Below are positions 36,850 through 48,829 of a stretch of DNA of 64,000 nt, in pieces (positions within the stretch are counted from its first letter, which is position 1; every line of letters starts with the position of its first letter). Source of the DNA: Nocardioides sp. Root140 (GTDB lineage Bacteria; Actinomycetota; Actinomycetes; Propionibacteriales; Nocardioidaceae). The position numbers and the translations under genes were made by a program. Location: contig NZ_LMFI01000001.1 of assembly GCF_001426745.1 (NCBI RefSeq), positions 999,377-1,063,376 of the forward strand. Reading direction: 5' to 3'. Below the pieces are notes generated by a model. The model saw only the letters and a list, made by a program, of their open reading frames with translations. It ran no database searches and was not told the DNA's origin.

Positions 36850-37628
36850 TTGTTCCCCTTCTCGGTTCCGGCGCTCTGTGCACTCTTCGCCGTCCCGGCG
36901 AAGGCGTCCCGGAGGTCGTCGGAGACGCCCATCAGGTTCAGCTCCATGGTGAAGCCCTGCTCGAACCGGTAGCTCTTGTTGACGTCGCACGGGTCGATCC
37001 CGTTGAGGGCCTCCTTGGCCGCGCGGATCACCCGGGTGTCCTTGGCCGCGATCTCCTGCGCCACCTTCAGTGCCGCGTCGTCGAGCTGGTCGCGGGGGAC
37101 CACCTCGAGCACGGAACCGTGCTGCACGAGGTCGGCGGCCTTGATCGTGCGGGCGGTGAAGTAGAGAGTGCGCATGAGGTGCTGCGGCACGAGGCGGGCC
37201 ATGTGGGTGGCGGCACCGAGGGCGCCCTGGTTGACCTCGGGGACGCCGAAGTAGGCGTCGTCGCTGGCGATCACACAGTCGGCGTTGCCGACGAGGCCGA
37301 CGCCGCCGCCGACGCAGAAGCCGTTCACCGCCGCGATCACGGGTACGGCGCACTCGTAGACCGCCTTGAACGCCGCGTAGCAGCCCCGGTTGGCGCCGAG
37401 GAGCGCGTCGAAGCCCTCGGAGTTCTGCATCTCCTTGATGTCGACGCCGGCGTTGAAGCCCTTGCCCTCGGCGCGCAGCACGACCACATGGGTCTCGAGG
37501 TCGCGGCTCGCCTTGTCGAGCGCGTCGGCCACGTCGTACCAACCCTGCACGGGCAGTGCGTTGACCGGCGGGTGGGCCATCGTGATGACGCGGACGTGGT
37601 CGTCACGCAGTTCAGAGGTGATCGGCAT
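36846..37628 (-). CDS. echA20: HIEC-CoA hydrolase, crotonase family
   Basis: 260 aa from the ATG at 37628 (TAGGAGAG upstream). Crotonase domain with GFNAGVDIKEM and NGFCVGGGVGLVGNADCVIASDDAYFGVPEV. EchA20 of M. tuberculosis hydrolytically opens the D ring of the bicyclic CoA intermediate. First gene of the ipd operon; its upstream region carries paired dyads shared with the divergent SDR gene. Confidence 0.9.
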   Translation of the reverse strand: MPITSELRDDHVRVITMAHPPVNALPVQGWYDVADALDKASRDLETHVVVLRAEGKGFNAGVDIKEMQNSEGFDALLGANRGCYAAFKAVYECAVPVIAAVNGFCVGGGVGLVGNADCVIASDDAYFGVPEVNQGALGAATHMARLVPQHLMRTLYFTARTIKAADLVQHGSVLEVVPRDQLDDAALKVAQEIAAKDTRVIRAAKEALNGIDPCDVNKSYRFEQGFTMELNLMGVSDDLRDAFAGTAKSAQSAGTEKGNK

Positions 37629-37662
37629 TTCTCTCCTACGGATTCTGCCCCGGGCTAACAAA

Positions 37663-37697
37663 CCTAACGTTTGCTTGGTACCCTAGCACTTGCTTGG
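37663..37697. promoter_or_regulatory. Paired dyads, candidate KstR2-type operator
   Basis: CCTAGCACTTGCTTGG (37682-37697) fits CCnAGCAnnTGCTnGG; a second, half-conserved copy CCTAACGTTTGCTTGG lies at 37663-37678, centres 19 bases apart. Located between echA20 and the divergent SDR, genes that are KstR2-controlled in M. tuberculosis. It shares the CTTGnT half of the published AnCAAGnnCTTGnT motif but not the full site. No KstR box is present here. Confidence 0.6.
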
Positions 37698-37756
37698 TCC
37701 GGTGTCCCGGACCGACGTCGGACGAAACCGCACCTGGGTGTGCGTGGAGGAGTGGC

Positions 37757-38524
37757 ATGGCAATCGGAATCGACCTCTCCGGTCGGGTGGCACTGGTCAC
37801 CGGCGGTTCGCAGGGGATCGGGCTCGGCATCGCCGAAGCGCTCGTGGCGGCCGGCGCGTCCGTGGTCACCTGCGCTCGCTCAGAGGTCACCGACCCGCCG
37901 GCGGGCACGACGCACGTGACGTGCGACGTACGCGACCCGGAGGCCGTGCGGGCCCTGGTCGACGGGATCGTGGACAGCCACGGCCGCCTCGACATCGTGG
38001 TGAACAACGCCGGGGGAGGGCCGTACGCCCTGGCCGCCGACGCCTCTCCTCGGCTGCACGACAAGATCCTCGGCCTCAACCTGACGGCACCGCTCCTCGT
38101 CGCCCAGGCCGCCAATGCGGTCATGCAGCAGCAGGAGACCGGCGGGGTGATCGTGAACATCTCGTCCGTCAGCGCCCAACGGCCCTCGCCGGGCACCGCG
38201 GCCTACGGCGCCGCCAAGGCCGGCGTCGACTCGCTCACCAAGTCGCTCGGCATGGAGTGGGCGCCGAAGGTCAGGGTCAACGCGATCAACGTGGGGCTGT
38301 GCCGCACCCCGGACACCGCCGACCACTACGGCGGGGACGAGACCGTGGCCGCCATCGAGAAGACGATCCCTCTGGGCAGGATGGGCCGGCCGCGCGAGGT
38401 CGGCAACGTGGCAGTCTTCCTGGCCTCGGACCTGGCCAGCTACGTCACCGGTGCGGCGATCGAGTGCCACGGCGGCGGCGAGCCGCCGGTCTTCCTCTCG
38501 GTCCTGAACCAGAACCAGTCCTGA
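37757..38524 (+). CDS. Short-chain dehydrogenase (Rv3549c-like)
   Basis: 255 aa. Classical SDR: nucleotide loop TGGSQGIG (about 16-23), NNAGGG, catalytic NISSVSA...YGAAKAG (Ser, Tyr, Lys). ATG behind TGGAGGAG. Divergent from echA20, as Rv3549c is from Rv3550, so it probably oxidises or reduces a hydroxy/keto CoA intermediate of the C/D rings. Followed by a second SDR in the same operon. Confidence 0.87.
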   Translation: MAIGIDLSGRVALVTGGSQGIGLGIAEALVAAGASVVTCARSEVTDPPAGTTHVTCDVRDPEAVRALVDGIVDSHGRLDIVVNNAGGGPYALAADASPRLHDKILGLNLTAPLLVAQAANAVMQQQETGGVIVNISSVSAQRPSPGTAAYGAAKAGVDSLTKSLGMEWAPKVRVNAINVGLCRTPDTADHYGGDETVAAIEKTIPLGRMGRPREVGNVAVFLASDLASYVTGAAIECHGGGEPPVFLSVLNQNQS

Positions 38525-38550
38525 CCACCTTCCACACCAGGAGCAACGAC

Positions 38551-39429
38551 GTGACCCGACTTCTCGAAGGACGCATCGCCATCGTGACCGGCGCGGGCCG
38601 TGGCATCGGCCGCGCCCACGCCCTCGAGCTCGCCCGCCAGGGCGCCACCGTGGTCGTCAACGACTACGGCGTCTCGAACAACGGGGTCAAGGAGGACTCT
38701 CCCGCCCAACAGGTCGTCGCGGAGATCGAGGCGCTCGGCGGCCACGCGGTCGCGAACGGCGCCGACGTCGCCGACTTCGAACAGTCGGCCGCACTGGTCC
38801 AGCAGGCTGTCGACGCCTTCGGCGGCCTCGACATCCTGGTCAACAACGCCGGCTTCGTGCGCGACCGGATGCTGTTCAACGCCACCGAGGACGAGTGGGA
38901 CGCGGTCATCCGGGTGCACGTCAAGGGCCACTTCGCGATGCTGCGCCATGCTGCGGCGTACTGGCGTGCCGAGTCCAAGGCCGACCGTCAGCGTGCCGCC
39001 CGCGTCATCAACACCACCTCGGGCGCCGGCCTCCAGGGCTCCGTGGGGCAGGTCGCCTACTCGACCGCCAAGGCCGGGATCGCGTCGATGACCCTGGTCG
39101 CGGCCGCCGAGCTCGGGCGCGTGGGAGTCACCGTCAACGCGCTCGCCCCGGTCGCCAAGACACGCATGACCGAAGGTGCCTTCGACACCTCCGAGATGGC
39201 GCTCCCCGAGGACAACTCGCCGATCGTGGCGTGGCTCGCCTCCGTGGATGCCGGCCACGTCACCGGCCGCGTGTTCGAGAGCGACGGCTCGCTGCTCACC
39301 CTCGAGGAGGGTTGGCGCCACGGCGCCTCGCGTGATGCCGGGCGACGCTGGGACGCCACCGAGCTGGGTGAGGTCGTCGACTCGCTGATCGCCGAGGGTG
39401 CTGACCCGGAGCCGGTCTACGGCAGCTGA
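38551..39429 (+). CDS. Short-chain dehydrogenase, long form (Rv3548c-like)
   Basis: 292 aa from the GTG at 38551 (GGAG 7 bases upstream). SDR with TGAGRGIG loop, an insert NDYGVSNNGVKEDSPAQQVV typical of the multifunctional 3-hydroxyacyl-CoA dehydrogenase group, NNAGFVRD and YSTAKAGI. Extra C-terminal segment of about 40 residues. Matches Rv3548c by place and length; likely a hydroxyacyl-CoA dehydrogenase in steroid ring breakdown. Confidence 0.87.
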   Translation: MTRLLEGRIAIVTGAGRGIGRAHALELARQGATVVVNDYGVSNNGVKEDSPAQQVVAEIEALGGHAVANGADVADFEQSAALVQQAVDAFGGLDILVNNAGFVRDRMLFNATEDEWDAVIRVHVKGHFAMLRHAAAYWRAESKADRQRAARVINTTSGAGLQGSVGQVAYSTAKAGIASMTLVAAAELGRVGVTVNALAPVAKTRMTEGAFDTSEMALPEDNSPIVAWLASVDAGHVTGRVFESDGSLLTLEEGWRHGASRDAGRRWDATELGEVVDSLIAEGADPEPVYGS

Positions 39430-39442
39430 CCCTGTCGGTCAG
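39426..39442. terminator. Short hairpin between convergent SDR and TM2 genes
   Basis: CTGACC-CTGTC-GGTCAG over the SDR stop codon; short (6 bp), so weak. Confidence 0.35.
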
Positions 39443-39879
39443 GGCTTGAGCAGGCGACCGTCCGCGTCGCGCTGCTGGTCGTTGACCAGGAGCAGGATGC
39501 CGTCGATCAGGCTCCAGATGCCGCACCCGCCGAGGGTGAAGAGCTGGGCGAGCGCCATGCCTGTGTGGCCGGTGTAGAAGCGACCGATGCCCAGCGGGAT
39601 GAGGATCTGCAGCACGCCGGCGATGACCTTGCTCTTGTCGCCGTACGGCTCGCCGGTGCGGGGGTCGCGGCCGTACGGCGCACTCGGGTCGGCGCCGTAG
39701 TAGGCGGGCTGTCCGTACGCCGGCTGGCCGTAGGGTGCCTGCCCGTAGGGCGGCTGGCCCTGGGGCGCCTGGCCGTAGGGCGGGGGTGCTGGTTGTCCCC
39801 ACCCGGGTTGCTGGGGCTGCTCGCCCTGCGCGCCGCGGTTCGGGTCGGTTCCCTCGGGCTGGTCTCCGGTGTCGCTCAC
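39439..39879 (-). CDS. TM2-domain membrane protein with Gly/Gln/Tyr/Pro-rich tail
   Basis: 146 aa from the GTG at 39879. Residues about 20-75 are low complexity with repeated PYGQ/PAYGQ units, then a TM2 domain (about 83-135): [31 protein letters not shown] and [16 protein letters not shown]. The family is widespread in actinobacteria with unknown function. It splits the steroid operons but shows no sign of recent transfer. Confidence 0.82.
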   Translation of the reverse strand: MSDTGDQPEGTDPNRGAQGEQPQQPGWGQPAPPPYGQAPQGQPPYGQAPYGQPAYGQPAYYGADPSAPYGRDPRTGEPYGDKSKVIAGVLQILIPLGIGRFYTGHTGMALAQLFTLGGCGIWSLIDGILLLVNDQQRDADGRLLKP

Positions 39880-39939
39880 ATGCCAGATCGTGCCATGCCC
39901 GCGGTGACCCCGTGCGTGCGCCACGGGTTCAGCGGGTGG

Positions 39940-42556
<2,617 letters not shown>

Positions 42557-42572
<16 letters not shown>

Positions 42573-42644
42573 TGCGCGAACCGTGCATTTCTGATGCGCG
42601 AACCGTGGATTATTGACGTCCGAACCATGGATTCTTGATGCCGT
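42557..42644 (+). repeat. Four tandem 22-bp REP-like repeats, left array
   Basis: Units at 42557-42578, 42579-42600, 42601-42622 and 42623-42644, each starting AACC(G/A)TG(G/C)ATT and ending near TGATGCGCG. A good unit can fold as CGTGCAT-N5-ATGCGCG. TGA stands at unit position 14 in all four (42570, 42592, 42614, 42636), giving stops in all three frames; the first is the cyp125 stop. Confidence 0.85.
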
Positions 42645-42687
42645 CGAAGTCCGCTGCCCGTGAGTTTTCCACAGGCGGCGGACTTCG
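42645..42687. repeat. 10-bp inverted repeat with DnaA-box-like loop
   Basis: CGAAGTCCGC (42645-42654) and GCGGACTTCG (42678-42687) form a perfect stem around a 23-base loop containing TTTTCCACA (one mismatch to TTATCCACA). It starts exactly where the repeat array ends and lies 38 bases before the nuclease-like gene. Confidence 0.6.
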
Positions 42688-42725
42688 TCGTTTCATGACG
42701 ACGTCGATCGGCAAGCCTCGTCGAC

Positions 42726-43676
42726 ATGTCAGAACAACCCCCAACAGATCCATTCAGATGGAGTGACTTGGCCGAACTCGGCGTCTCCGAGTTCACCCTC
42801 CGACGCTGGCTCAGGTCCGGCGTCGTACGACGACCGCTCACGGGCGTCTATTGCTCGGCGTCTGTCGAGGACACCCTCGAGCTCCGCGCCAGTTGCGCCG
42901 CCCTTGTCCTGCCAGAGGATGCGGTGGTGTGCGACCGGTCAGCCGCCTGGCTGTGGGGCGTGGACGTGCATGAGCCGGACGAGCGTTTCGCCGTACCGGA
43001 CCTGGAAGTGGCGGTCAAGCCCGGGCACACGCCGCCACGTCGCAAAGCGGTGCGCGGCGTCGAGCGGGAGTTGGCCGAGGAGGAGGTGATCCAGGTTCAT
43101 GGCGTGAAGGTCACGACGCCGGTGCGCACTGCTCTCGACGTTGCCTGCCTCCGTGGTCGATGGCGAGCGTTGGCCACGCTCGACGCCTTCATGCGTGAGC
43201 ACGAGCTGACGCACGAAGAATTCGGAACTGCCGTCGTGCGACTCTCCGGACGGCGCGGTGTCACGCAAGCGCGAGAGCTGTACCCGTTGGCTTCTCCGTT
43301 GTCCGAATCGCAGGGGGAGTCGTGGGTGCGTGGCGCCATTCACGACTCCGGCCTGCTGATGCCCGAACCTCAGGTGGAGATCCGGGAGGACGGCGTAGTC
43401 ATGGCGCGCATCGACCTGGCCTATCGGCGTCTCCGGATCGCGGTCGAGTACGACGGGGAGGAGTTCCACGCCGAGGAACAGGCAGAGCACGACGAGGCCA
43501 GGCGTGACTGGCTGCGCGAACGTGGTTGGTACGTCATCGTCGTACGCAAGCATCAGCTGGCGGGTCGGGCGCGCGAGCAGTGGCTTGACGAGCTCGGCGC
43601 GATCATTGCTGCACGCAGTGCGCCACAGAAGCGGAAGTACGCCCGGAGTCGCGTGCCCTGGGTCCCCGCGCAGTGA
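42726..43676 (+). CDS. AbiEi-N/DUF559-type nuclease-like protein of a repeat-flanked cassette
   Basis: 316 aa. Residues about 10-50 (RWSDLAELGVSEFTLRRWLRSGVVRRPLTGVY) resemble the winged-helix N-terminus of AbiEi-type antitoxins; the middle is the usual linker domain (DAVVCDRSAAWLWG; TTPVRTALDVAC). The C-terminus (about 225-290) is a Vsr/DUF559 nuclease-like domain: ARIDLAYRRLRIAVEYDGEEFH, then DEARRDWLRERGWYVIVVRK, keeping the Asp, Glu and His/Arg pattern. No AbiEii toxin is adjacent. Flanked by inverted arrays of 22-bp repeats, which suggests that protein and repeats work together. Function unknown. Confidence 0.82.
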   Translation: MSEQPPTDPFRWSDLAELGVSEFTLRRWLRSGVVRRPLTGVYCSASVEDTLELRASCAALVLPEDAVVCDRSAAWLWGVDVHEPDERFAVPDLEVAVKPGHTPPRRKAVRGVERELAEEEVIQVHGVKVTTPVRTALDVACLRGRWRALATLDAFMREHELTHEEFGTAVVRLSGRRGVTQARELYPLASPLSESQGESWVRGAIHDSGLLMPEPQVEIREDGVVMARIDLAYRRLRIAVEYDGEEFHAEEQAEHDEARRDWLRERGWYVIVVRKHQLAGRAREQWLDELGAIIAARSAPQKRKYARSRVPWVPAQ

Positions 43677-43681
43677 GTCCG

Positions 43682-43769
43682 GCGCGATCAGAAATGCACG
43701 GTTCGGGCATCAAGAGCACGCGGTTCGCGCGTCAAGAATGCACGGTTCGGGCATCAAGAGCACGCAGTT
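43682..43769 (-). repeat. Four tandem 22-bp REP-like repeats, right array (inverted)
   Basis: Units at 43682-43703, 43704-43725, 43726-43747 and 43748-43769, inverted relative to the left array; a partial fifth unit (43770-43777) supplies the map stop codon. Units 2 and 4 differ by one base and units 1 and 3 form a second type, so the array is also a 44-bp higher-order repeat. TGA is kept in every unit on the minus strand. Confidence 0.85.
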
Positions 43770-43773
43770 CGCG

Positions 43774-44538
43774 TCAGCGGGCGGTGAGGACGATGGGATC
43801 CGCGTCGGTGATGGCGATGGTGTGCTCGGAGTGGGCGCCCCGTGATCCGTCGGCGCTGCGCAGGGTCCAGCCGTCGGCGTCGGTGTAGATCTCGTCGGTG
43901 GTGTGCAGGAACCACGGCTCGATCGCGATGACGAGTCCGGGCTTGAGCGGGTAGCCGCGTCCGGCGCGTCCGTCGTTGGCCACGTGCGGGTCGCCGTGCA
44001 TGGTGCGCCCGACTCCGTGGCCGCCGAACTGGAGGTTCACCTTGAGGTTGGCGGCGCGGGCCACCTGGCCGATCGCGAAGCTGATGTCGCCGATCTTGTT
44101 GCCTGCACGGGCCGCGTCGATGCCGGCCGCGAGTGCCACCTGCGTGGTCTCGATCAGGGCGAGGTCCTCGGGCCGCGGCGTGCCGACGACGACACTGATC
44201 GCCGAGTCGGAGACCCAGCCGTCGACGGCGCAGGCGAAGTCGAGACTGAGCAGGTCGCCGTCCTTGAGCACGTAGTCGTGGGGGAGGCCGTGCAGCACGG
44301 CGTCGTTGACGGACGTGCACAGGACCTTGCCGAACGGCGAGGCCCCGAACGACGGGTGGTAGTCGATGTAGCAGGACTCCGCGCCGCGGTCCTTGATCAT
44401 CCGATGGGCCAGGGCGTCGAGCTCGAGCAGGTTCACCCCGACGTCGGCGGCGGCGGCGAGCGCGGTGAGGACTTCGCCGACGAAGACACCGGCGGGACGC
44501 ATCTCGTCGATCTGGGTGGGGGTGCGGAGCTCGATCAT
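43774..44538 (-). CDS. map: Type I methionine aminopeptidase
   Basis: 254 aa, normal length for the short type I enzyme. Metal ligands are recognisable in SLDFACAVDGWVSDSAIS (two Asp), GGHGVGRTMHGDP (His), VIAIEPWF (Glu) and AHSEHTIAI (Glu). Removes N-terminal Met from new proteins. Housekeeping gene set within the steroid cluster; probably not the only copy in the genome. Its TGA lies in a partial 22-bp repeat unit. Confidence 0.92.
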   Translation of the reverse strand: MIELRTPTQIDEMRPAGVFVGEVLTALAAAADVGVNLLELDALAHRMIKDRGAESCYIDYHPSFGASPFGKVLCTSVNDAVLHGLPHDYVLKDGDLLSLDFACAVDGWVSDSAISVVVGTPRPEDLALIETTQVALAAGIDAARAGNKIGDISFAIGQVARAANLKVNLQFGGHGVGRTMHGDPHVANDGRAGRGYPLKPGLVIAIEPWFLHTTDEIYTDADGWTLRSADGSRGAHSEHTIAITDADPIVLTAR

Positions 44539-44547
44539 GCGCCCAGC

Positions 44548-45707
<1,160 letters not shown>

Positions 45708-45711
<4 letters not shown>

Positions 45712-46763
45712 TTCGTGGCTCCGTCCATGACGCAGACGAGGTTCTGTTGCAGGAGTGGACCGGACGTCGCGTGGCCGAGCGCACGCGTGACCTCACCGTT
45801 GCGGATCCGGTCGGCCGCCTCGCCGATGCGATTGAGGCCGGCGGTGAACATCGGGTTCGAGGTGAGCGCACCTCCCGACGGGTTGATGCGTACGTCGGAC
45901 GCGAGGCCCAGCGCGTGACGCAGGATGAGCTCCTGGTGGCTGAACGGTGCGTGGAGCTCGGCGACCTCGACATCGTCGATGACCGCGGACTCCGCGGCCC
46001 GTGTCGCGGACTTCGAGGCGGTGAGGTCGCGGGCGCCGAGCTGGAGCGGATCGACGTTGTGCGCGAGGCCGGTGATCCATGCTGGTCGCTCGGCGGCGTC
46101 CCGCGCACGGTCGTCGGCGGCCAGCACGATCGCCGAGGCTCCGTCGGTCACGGGCGCACAGTCGTGCTTGCGCAGCGGGTCGGCGTACATCGGACGGGCC
46201 AGGAGCTCCTCGACCGACGAGCCGCCGCGGCGTACGGCGTGGGGGTTGGTCTCGGCGTCAGTGAGCGACCTCTGGGCCACCGACGCCATCGCCGTCTCGT
46301 CCCAGAGCTCGGCCTCGATGCCCAACCTGGCCTGGAGTCCGGCGAGGGACACGCTGTCGGGCCACAACGGCGTCATCGTGTAGGGATCGAGCTGCAGGGC
46401 GAGGGTGCGGCGCAGGACGCCGGCCGACGACTTGCCGAACCCGTAGACCAGTGCGGTGTCGATCTCCCCGGTCTGGATCTTCACCCAGGCCTCGTAGAGC
46501 GCCCATGCCGCGTCCATCTCGACGTGCGACTCGTTGACCGGCGGCAGGGCCCCGATCGCGTCGACCGCGGAGACGAACGAGAACGACCGGCCGGCCAGGT
46601 AGTCGGAGGATCCGGAGCACCAGAAGCCAATGTCCTTGCGGGTGAACCCGGTCTGCTCGTAGAGCTCCGCGAAGAGCGGGACCAGCAGCTCGACCATCGT
46701 GGGGGAGCCGTCGAACTCCAGCATCTGACGTTGGGCGAAGCCCACCACTGCCACGTTTCTCAC
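45708..46763 (-). CDS. ltp4: Thiolase-fold lipid-transfer-like protein Ltp4
   Basis: 351 aa from the GTG in the GTGA overlap with the DUF35 gene. Thiolase-like, opening RNVAVVGFAQRQ; the nucleophile region is HVEMDAAWALYEAWVKIQTGE (no Cys) and the C-terminal end has RALGHATSGPLLQQNLVCVMDG. Like its downstream neighbour it lacks the catalytic Cys, so an aldolase-like or structural role is likely. Matches Rv3522 by order and size. Confidence 0.82.
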
Positions 46764-47725
46764 AGGTGCACCTTGTAGCTCTCGAAGTCCGCGTCCGGCT
46801 CGTCGGTCGGCGCGAAGTGACTGATGTTCTCGACGGTCGTGCCCCACTCATCGCGCGGCCGCCACACCGCCTCGACCCGCATTCCCATGCGCACCTCGCT
46901 CGCCTCGATGCCGAGGATCAGGTGCAGGAAGGCGATGTCGGCGCCGTCCAGCAGGACGTACGCCGACACGTACGGCGGGGTGATCTTCTGGCCCAGGAAT
47001 GGCACGTTGACGATGCAGAACGTCGTGACCGTGCCGGTGCCCGGGAGCTCGACCTCGTCGGTGGTGGGTACGCCGTCGACCGGGCACGCACCACGCGGGG
47101 GCACGTAGACCTTGCCGCACGCGGGGCAGCGCTGGCCGAGGATCCGCCCCTGCTCGAGCCCGCGGAAGAAGGCGCTCTCCTCGGGGCTGGCGGCGTAGGT
47201 GTAGTCGAGGTTGACCGGGGTGATCAGCCTGCCGTGCGTCGGTGGGTCACCTGCGGCGTCGCGCGGGGGGTCTTCCTGATCGCGAAGCTTCTCGAAACAG
47301 GCGATGTCGGTGATGGCTCCCACTGGCTCGTTCACCCAGCGTGCCCGGACTCGCATGCCGACGCGCAGGTCGTCGTACGGGATGTCCAACGCGTGGAGGA
47401 AGGGGGCGGTGGCGCCGTCCAGCAGGACCAGGGCCCACGCGAAGGGGCGGTCAAAGGGCTGCTCGGCGACCGGCTCGGGGACCCACGTCCACGACTGGAC
47501 GGTGCCGGCGGGGCCGACCTCGACGAAATCGGTGACCGGTTCGTGGGTGGCAGGGTCGAACTCGGGCGGCGGAAGGACGACACTGCCGTCGGCAAGTCGG
47601 CCGGCGACGAGGCGGCGTTCGCGGAGACCCGCGAAGAACGCACCGAGCGTGGGGCCGACAGATCTGGTGTAGTCGAAGCTGACGCGCAGCGGCGCACTGA
47701 GGGTCCGGGCCTGCGAAGTGGTCAT
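46760..47725 (-). CDS. Tandem DUF35 OB-fold/zinc-ribbon protein (Rv3521-like)
   Basis: 321 aa from the ATG at 47725. Two DUF35 repeats: the N-terminal half (about 1-150) has an OB fold but no zinc-ribbon cysteines, the C-terminal half (about 165-310) has RCPACGKVYVPPRGACPVDG (CxxC plus CxxD) and an OB fold. DUF35 proteins act as obligate partners of thiolase-fold enzymes; here the partner should be Ltp4 and/or Ltp3, with which it overlaps by GTGA. KstR operator directly upstream. Confidence 0.85.
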   Translation of the reverse strand: MTTSQARTLSAPLRVSFDYTRSVGPTLGAFFAGLRERRLVAGRLADGSVVLPPPEFDPATHEPVTDFVEVGPAGTVQSWTWVPEPVAEQPFDRPFAWALVLLDGATAPFLHALDIPYDDLRVGMRVRARWVNEPVGAITDIACFEKLRDQEDPPRDAAGDPPTHGRLITPVNLDYTYAASPEESAFFRGLEQGRILGQRCPACGKVYVPPRGACPVDGVPTTDEVELPGTGTVTTFCIVNVPFLGQKITPPYVSAYVLLDGADIAFLHLILGIEASEVRMGMRVEAVWRPRDEWGTTVENISHFAPTDEPDADFESYKVHL

Positions 47726-47735
47726 GGTCCAAAAG

Positions 47736-47749
47736 TGAAACATGTTCTA
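47736..47749. promoter_or_regulatory. KstR operator between DUF35 and F420-oxidoreductase genes
   Basis: TGAAACATGTTCTA, exact match to TnnAACnnGTTnnA; 11 bases from the DUF35 start and 37 from the divergent oxidoreductase start, so it can control both. Confidence 0.85.
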
Positions 47750-47785
47750 GTGTGGGGCACAAGCAATTCTGGTGAGGAGATGCAC

Positions 47786-48829
47786 ATGAAGCTGGGCCTG
47801 CAACTGGGGTACTGGGGAGCGCAGCCACCGACCGACGTCGCCGAGCTCGTCGCGGCTGCGGAGGACTCCGGGTTCGATGCGCTGTTCACCGCGGAGGCGT
47901 GGGGGTCCGACGCGTTCACCCCGCTGACCTGGTGGGGCCGCGAGACCAGTCGACTGCGGCTAGGCACGTCGATCGTGCAGATGTCGGGCCGCACTCCGGC
48001 GTCCATCGCGATGCATGCGCTGACCCTCGACCATCTCTCGGGTGGCCGGGTGGTGCTCGGCATGGGCGTCAGTGGTCCGCAGGTCGTCGAGGGCTGGTAC
48101 GGCCAGCCCTTCTCCAAGCCACTCGCCCGCACCCGCGAGGTTGTCGAGATCATCCGGAAGGTGCTGGCCCGCGAGGCACCTGTCACCAATGCCGGTCCGC
48201 ACCACCAGATGCCGTACGACGGCCCTGGGTCGGTCGGACTGGGCAAGCCGCTCAAGTCGATCGTGCACCCGCTGCGCGCAGACATCCCGATCTGGCTCGG
48301 TGCCGAGGGGCCGAAGAACGTGGCCCAGACCGCCGAGATCGCGGACGGCTGGATCCCGTTGTTCTACACCCCGAAGTCGGCGGAGATGTACCAGCCGTGG
48401 CTGGACGAGGGTTTCGCACGCCAAGGGGCTCGGCGATCGCGGGCGGACTTCGAGATCGCCGCCAGCTGCCACCTGCAGGTCACCTCCTCGGAGGAGGAGC
48501 GTCGGGCCGTGATCGACGCGATCAAGCCCACGATCGCCTTGTACATGGGCGGTATGGGCGCCAAGGAGCAGAACTTCCACAAGGCGGTCTTCGACCGAAT
48601 GGGCCACGAGGCGATCTCGGGCAAGGTGCAGGAGCTCTTCCTGGCCGGGAAGCGCGACGAGGCTACCGCGCTGATCCCCGACGACCTGGTCGACGACATG
48701 CACATTGTCGGCAGCGCGGCGTACGTGAAGGAACGCGTCGCCGAGTGGGAGTCGACGGGTGTCACCGAGCTGTTGCTGAGCTGCCGTACGACGAGCGAGG
48801 TGCGCGGAGTCGCGGAGGTGCTGGCGTGA
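47786..48829 (+). CDS. LLM-class F420-dependent oxidoreductase (Rv3520c-like)
   Basis: 347 aa from the ATG at 47786 (GAGGAG 6 bases upstream; the ATG at 47780 touches that site). Bacterial luciferase-like TIM barrel: MKLGLQLGYWG, LRLGTSIVQMSGRTPASIAMHALTLDHLSGGRVVLGMGVSGPQV and PIWLGAEGPKNVAQTAEIADGWIP. Probably uses coenzyme F420. Divergent from the DUF35-ltp4-ltp3 operon and under the same KstR box, as Rv3520c. Steroid reaction unknown. Overlaps the next gene by GTGA. Confidence 0.87.
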   Translation: MKLGLQLGYWGAQPPTDVAELVAAAEDSGFDALFTAEAWGSDAFTPLTWWGRETSRLRLGTSIVQMSGRTPASIAMHALTLDHLSGGRVVLGMGVSGPQVVEGWYGQPFSKPLARTREVVEIIRKVLAREAPVTNAGPHHQMPYDGPGSVGLGKPLKSIVHPLRADIPIWLGAEGPKNVAQTAEIADGWIPLFYTPKSAEMYQPWLDEGFARQGARRSRADFEIAASCHLQVTSSEEERRAVIDAIKPTIALYMGGMGAKEQNFHKAVFDRMGHEAISGKVQELFLAGKRDEATALIPDDLVDDMHIVGSAAYVKERVAEWESTGVTELLLSCRTTSEVRGVAEVLA

